The notes beneath the pieces are model-generated. The model ran no database searches. It was given only the letters and a program-made list of their open reading frames with translations, and was not told the origin of the DNA. The translations under genes were made by a program, and so were the position numbers. Positions 41,413 through 44,284 of a DNA stretch of 44,284 bases are shown here, one piece after another. This DNA is from CALVGQ01 sp964369385. Its GTDB lineage: Bacteria > Bacillota_I > Bacilli_A > Erysipelotrichales > Erysipelotrichaceae. Within the stretch, counting starts at the first letter, position 1. Each line of letters begins with the position of its first letter. The stretch is taken from assembly GCA_964369385.1 (NCBI GenBank), contig CAYJEY010000019.1:1-44284 (forward strand), written 5' to 3'.

Positions 41413-42183
41413 ATGAAGTGTTATGCAATTATCCATCGCAAGGATGAAACATCAAGACAGGTTGCAAATTATATCAGAAAAACTTGTATGCAGCAAAATA
41501 TCCAAGAAGATGAGTTAAATCCTTCAACAGTATTCGTGATAGGAGGGGATGGAACCTTTTTACATGCAGTGCATCGGTTTATAGATCAATTAGACCAAGT
41601 CGAATTCATCGGTGTTCATACAGGAACTCTGGGATTTATGACTGACTATCAAGTAGAAGAGCTGGATGAGCTAATTCAAGATTTCAAAGATAAAGAGCCA
41701 GTGATTGATGGGGTACGTCTTCTTAGTATTCAATGTGGTTCTCAACAATACTATGCATTAAATGAGATGCGTATTGAGAATGCACGAAGAACACAAATCT
41801 TAAAAGTACTAATTAATGATACGTATTTTGAAACATTCCGTGGAACTGGTATGTGTCTTTCGACACAAATGGGATCAACTGCCTACAATCGGTCGATTCG
41901 TGGGGCAATTATACAACATGGATTAGATTTATTGCAGTTAAGTGAAATTGCGGGAATCCATCATCAAGTATTTCGTTCCTTAGGAAATTCGATTATTCTA
42001 AAGCCAAATTCGGTTGTGACATTTGAAAGTGATAGCTTCGATACAGCAGTACTATGTTATGACCATTGTAGTGCGAATTTAGAAGATATTCATGTGATTA
42101 CATGTCAGCTTAGTAATAAAGTTGTAAAGCTAGCACGTTATCGTGATTACAATTATTTTGGTCGCTTAATCAATTTATTTTAA
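41413..42183 (+). CDS. nadK: NAD kinase
   Basis: Phosphorylates NAD to NADP. The 256-aa protein has the GGDGT motif at 44-48 followed by FLHAVHRF. NEMRIENARRTQ carries the NE/D motif. GTGMCLSTQMGSTAYN completes the core, and GNSIILKPNS-type C-terminal strands follow. Length is normal for the short Gram-positive enzymes. GAAGTGG precedes the ATG. It is a single-gene unit with its own terminator. Confidence 0.96.
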   Translation: MKCYAIIHRKDETSRQVANYIRKTCMQQNIQEDELNPSTVFVIGGDGTFLHAVHRFIDQLDQVEFIGVHTGTLGFMTDYQVEELDELIQDFKDKEPVIDGVRLLSIQCGSQQYYALNEMRIENARRTQILKVLINDTYFETFRGTGMCLSTQMGSTAYNRSIRGAIIQHGLDLLQLSEIAGIHHQVFRSLGNSIILKPNSVVTFESDSFDTAVLCYDHCSANLEDIHVITCQLSNKVVKLARYRDYNYFGRLINLF

Positions 42184-42192
42184 AAAAATTTG

Positions 42193-42222
42193 GGTAGAAG
42201 GACAAGCTTCTATCTTTTTTTA
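42193..42222 (+). terminator. Terminator of nadK
   Basis: GGTAGAAG/CTTCTATC stem (one G-T pair) with a T-run. Confidence 0.82.
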
Positions 42223-42329
42223 TTGGAATGACAAAATAGACTATAAATAAAGGGGATTTCATTATTATAAATTTTGAATAATATCAAATATATTATAAAT
42301 ATAATATTAAATTTGACAAAAAAACAAAA

Positions 42330-42343
42330 TGTAAGCGTTGACA
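42330..42343 (+). promoter_or_regulatory. Catabolite-responsive (cre) site overlapping the -35
   Basis: TGTAAGCGTTGACA fits the cre consensus TGWAANCGNTNWCA at every position. Its end is the -35 TTGACA (42338-42343), so CcpA binding would block the LacI-type gene's promoter. A second, partial copy, TGTAAGCGCAT, lies near 42408. Confidence 0.8.
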
Positions 42344-42367
42344 AAACGTTGGGAAATATGTTATAAA
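42338..42367 (+). promoter_or_regulatory. Promoter of the LacI-family regulator operon
   Basis: TTGACA (42338-42343), 18 bp, TATAAA (42362-42367). Confidence 0.7.
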
Positions 42368-42501
42368 TTTACTACATCGATAAAGTAAATGGATTAGCAC
42401 TGTCATTGTAAGCGCATAAATTCATAGATTATCTGCAAATACATAAAAAAATATCATGTATTTGCTTATATTTTGGGAATTTACTTTAACGATAAAGTAA
42501 C
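42368..42501 (+). promoter_or_regulatory. Pair of LacI-family operators flanking a hairpin leader
   Basis: Two near-identical 22-bp palindromes lie at 42368-42389 (TTTACTAC.. ..AAAGTAAA) and 42480-42501 (TTTACTTT.. ..AAAGTAAC), each with a central CGAT or near variant. The first directly follows the -10; the second ends just before the ribosome binding site. Their centres are 112 bp apart, enough for a DNA loop. Between them is a 10-bp hairpin GCAAATACAT/ATGTATTTGC (42435-42465), which might be an attenuator. Confidence 0.8.
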
Positions 42502-42512
42502 GAGGTGAAGTA

Positions 42513-43523
42513 ATGGTAACATTGAAAACAATCGCAAAGGAATGCGGATTATCGACAACAGCAGTGAGTAAAGCTTTACGAAATGAAAAAGATATTAGCC
42601 CAACAACAATTCAAAAGGTAAACGAAGTGGCAAAGCAGCTTGGGTACTATAAGAATCGTGCAGCGGTGAATCTAAAAACGCGAAAATCAAATATTATTGG
42701 AGTATTAATGCAGGATGACACACAAAGTGGAGTTACCCACGAATTATTTGCGAACATCTTAAACAGTGCGATGTTTAAAGCTAGAGATTGTGGTTACTCG
42801 TTACTCTTTGTGATGGATAAGCTAGGTGATCAACAACTATCGTATGTTGAATATGTTAAGGCACATGGCTGTGATGGAGTACTTGTGCTTGTGGAAGATT
42901 TCAATGATGAAAAAACATTGGAATTAGCCAAACTTGATATTCCACTTATTTCAATTGACTATGTTTATCAAAATCGAGGGGCTATTATTTCAGATAACTC
43001 TGAGGGAATGGCTAAGATGGTTGAGTATGCTTATGAGCAAGGGCATCGTAAAATTGCCTTTATTCATGGAGAAGTTACAAACGTTACAAATATTAGACTA
43101 GCAAGTTTCCATACTGCTTGTGAGAAGTTAGGAATTGAAATTCCACAAGAGTATTTAAAACAAGGTCAGTTTCATGACCCAGAATCAGCAGAACGTTGTA
43201 CATATGAATTACTTGACTTAAGTAATCCACCAACATTTATTTTTTATCAGGATGACTTTGCATTCATCGGTGGATTGAATGCACTTGAAAATCGTAACCT
43301 CTCTTATCCAAAAGATATTAGCGTAGCAGGATACGATGGAATGATGCTTACGAGTGTCATTAAGCCAAACTTAATGACTTGGGAGCAAAATACCAAACAA
43401 CTAGGGCAGCAAGCGGTAGAACAACTGATTGAAGCAATCGAATCACCAAAAACGTACATTCCGCGTGTCGTTGAGGTGAAAGGAAAGCTAAATCATGGAC
43501 AATCCGTTAAAAAAATAAACTAA
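42513..43523 (+). CDS. LacI-family transcriptional repressor
   Basis: A 336-aa regulator. The N-terminal helix-turn-helix (LKTIAKECGLSTTAVSKALRN, then the hinge helix region with GYYKNRAAVNLKTRKSN) precedes a sugar-binding periplasmic-protein-like core with GVLMQDD, HGCDGVLVLVED and KDISVAGYDGM. The ligand is unknown. ATG at 42513 follows GAGGTGAAG. Two operators and a cre site in front imply self-regulation plus glucose repression. The next gene, a solute-binding lipoprotein, begins 14 bp later. Confidence 0.93.
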   Translation: MVTLKTIAKECGLSTTAVSKALRNEKDISPTTIQKVNEVAKQLGYYKNRAAVNLKTRKSNIIGVLMQDDTQSGVTHELFANILNSAMFKARDCGYSLLFVMDKLGDQQLSYVEYVKAHGCDGVLVLVEDFNDEKTLELAKLDIPLISIDYVYQNRGAIISDNSEGMAKMVEYAYEQGHRKIAFIHGEVTNVTNIRLASFHTACEKLGIEIPQEYLKQGQFHDPESAERCTYELLDLSNPPTFIFYQDDFAFIGGLNALENRNLSYPKDISVAGYDGMMLTSVIKPNLMTWEQNTKQLGQQAVEQLIEAIESPKTYIPRVVEVKGKLNHGQSVKKIN

Positions 43524-43537
43524 TCAGGAGGAAGAAA

Positions 43538-44245
43538 ATGAAAACAAGTAGATTTGGTTTGTTGACAAAGTTAATCCTAACTTTGTTGGTTGCGGTACTT
43601 TTCACTGGATGTAGTTCAAGTTCAGAAAGTGGAACATCGCAAGAAGGGGGAACAGCTGAAGGAGAACCTACAGTTCTTACTGTTCTATTAGATCAAAATG
43701 ATGGATACAACAAGAATTTTAGTCCATTAGTACAAGGTGCTTATCAAATGGTGCAAGGGTTTATGTATGAACCACTAGTGATCTTTGATAACTACAACAA
43801 CAATGCGGAAATTATGTGGTTAGCTGAAGAAATTATTTCTGAAGAAGACAACAGAACATTAGTAATTCATGTACGTGAAGGTGTTAAATGGAGTGATGGA
43901 GAAGAATTCAATGCAGATGATGTTATCTTCTCATTCGAATATTCAAAAGATAAGCCAGAAATCGATAAAAAAGGAGACTGGACTGAGGGGTCACCTAATC
44001 AAATCGAGTCAATTGAAAAAATTGATGATTACACAGTAAAACTAGTAATGGTTGAAGAAAATCGTTTCCATCGTTCAAATGTATTTACATTAAGATGGAT
44101 GTTACCAGAACATGTATGGAGCACAGTTGAAGATCCTGCTACATACATTTATGAAACAGATAGTCCGGTAGTAACAGGAGCATTCAGTGAAGTAGTTTCA
44201 TTTGCTCCAGAGATGGTAGTACTTGGACGTGACGTGCTAAAATAA
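43538..44245 (+). pseudogene. Truncated extracellular solute-binding lipoprotein (family 5)
   Basis: The N-terminal part of an ABC-importer binding protein. Signal peptide with lipobox TGC at Cys25, a Ser/Gly/Glu-rich linker, then family 5 traits: GFMYEPLVIFD, LVIHVREGVKWSDGEEFNADDVIFSFEY, and IEKIDDYTVKLVM. Family members run about 500-600 aa; this frame stops at 235 aa in the sequence LGRDVLK, at the start of a 17-bp tandem duplication. The stop may be a real mutation or a sequencing or assembly fault near the window edge. AGGAGG precedes the ATG. It follows the LacI-type gene, so it probably imports an oligosaccharide or peptide under its control. Confidence 0.75.
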
Positions 44246-44264
44246 ATGACGTGCTAAAATAAAC
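44231..44264 (+). repeat. 17-bp tandem duplication at the window's right edge
   Basis: Two copies of GACGTGCTAAAATAAAT/C (44231-44247 and 44248-44264), 16 of 17 identical. The first contains the stop of the truncated binding-protein gene. Confidence 0.85.
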
Positions 44265-44284
44265 TGTACCAGTAGTGAAGAGTT

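Noticed and set aside
42435..42465. Terminator before the LacI-type gene
   Set aside because: The hairpin is AT-rich and lacks a proper T-tract right after the stem, so it is noted only as a possible attenuator.

Overview
The window reads as an AT-rich, Gram-positive (Bacillota/Firmicutes) chromosome segment. Support: strong Shine-Dalgarno sites, many rho-independent terminators, sigma-A type promoters, a methionine-type T-box in front of metG, a cre-like site, and the tmk-holB-ricT-rsmI gene order, which is a trimmed version of the Bacillus arrangement. Methionyl-tRNA synthetase with a C-terminal tRNA-binding domain, split transketolase subunits, KDPG aldolase fused to a VOC-like domain and the perR-rubrerythrin pair suggest a fermentative anaerobe or microaerophile. 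An Erysipelotrichia-like bacterium is a plausible guess but unproven. I saw no tRNA, rRNA or CRISPR array.

Layout. 1-401: structured, apparently leftward-transcribed leader running off the edge, then the mutS promoter. 402-5000: mutS, convergent with the eda-kdgK operon for 2-keto-3-deoxygluconate use. 5168-9880: mutL-miaA-tcdA and msrA plus a Bax-inhibitor-like membrane protein. 10044-14643: HAD phosphatase, membrane-anchored alpha/beta hydrolase, ABC-F ATPase and a degenerate paralogue of the KDPG aldolase-VOC fusion. 14735-19391: Zn/Cd-type P-type ATPase behind an ArsR/SmtB-type operator, D,D-carboxypeptidase, secreted CAP-domain protein. 19504-23349: rarA, dtd-folD-DUF951, and a leftward operon of DsrE-like, MazG-like and decayed HisE-like genes. 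23476-28952: ABC exporter, then tmk-holB-ricT-rsmI. 29083-31000: perR-rubrerythrin with a Fur/PerR box, an unknown protein, and a cold shock gene with a long leader. 31365-33394: yaaA, an SPFH protein and a ribbon-helix-helix protein. 33411-33552: a 142-bp internally deleted IS3-family remnant. 33560-38500: esterase, split transketolase, metG with its T-box. 38795-44245: lipoprotein, FAD/Rieske oxidoreductase, CYTH protein, nadK, then a LacI-family regulator with two operators and a cre site in front of a truncated solute-binding lipoprotein.

Most of the window is housekeeping (mismatch repair, tRNA modification, replication, folate and NADP metabolism, oxidative defence). The points most worth a second look are the catalytically degraded aldolase paralogue that keeps its VOC-like domain, the collapsed IS, the three-gene DsrE/MazG/HisE-like operon, several well-formed operators (ArsR-type, Fur-type, LacI-type, and unknown palindromes before dacA, the SPFH gene and the unknown gene at 30102), and the two ends. 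The left end is a structured leader. The right end is a gene cut short at a 17-bp tandem duplication. Both could mark contig breaks.
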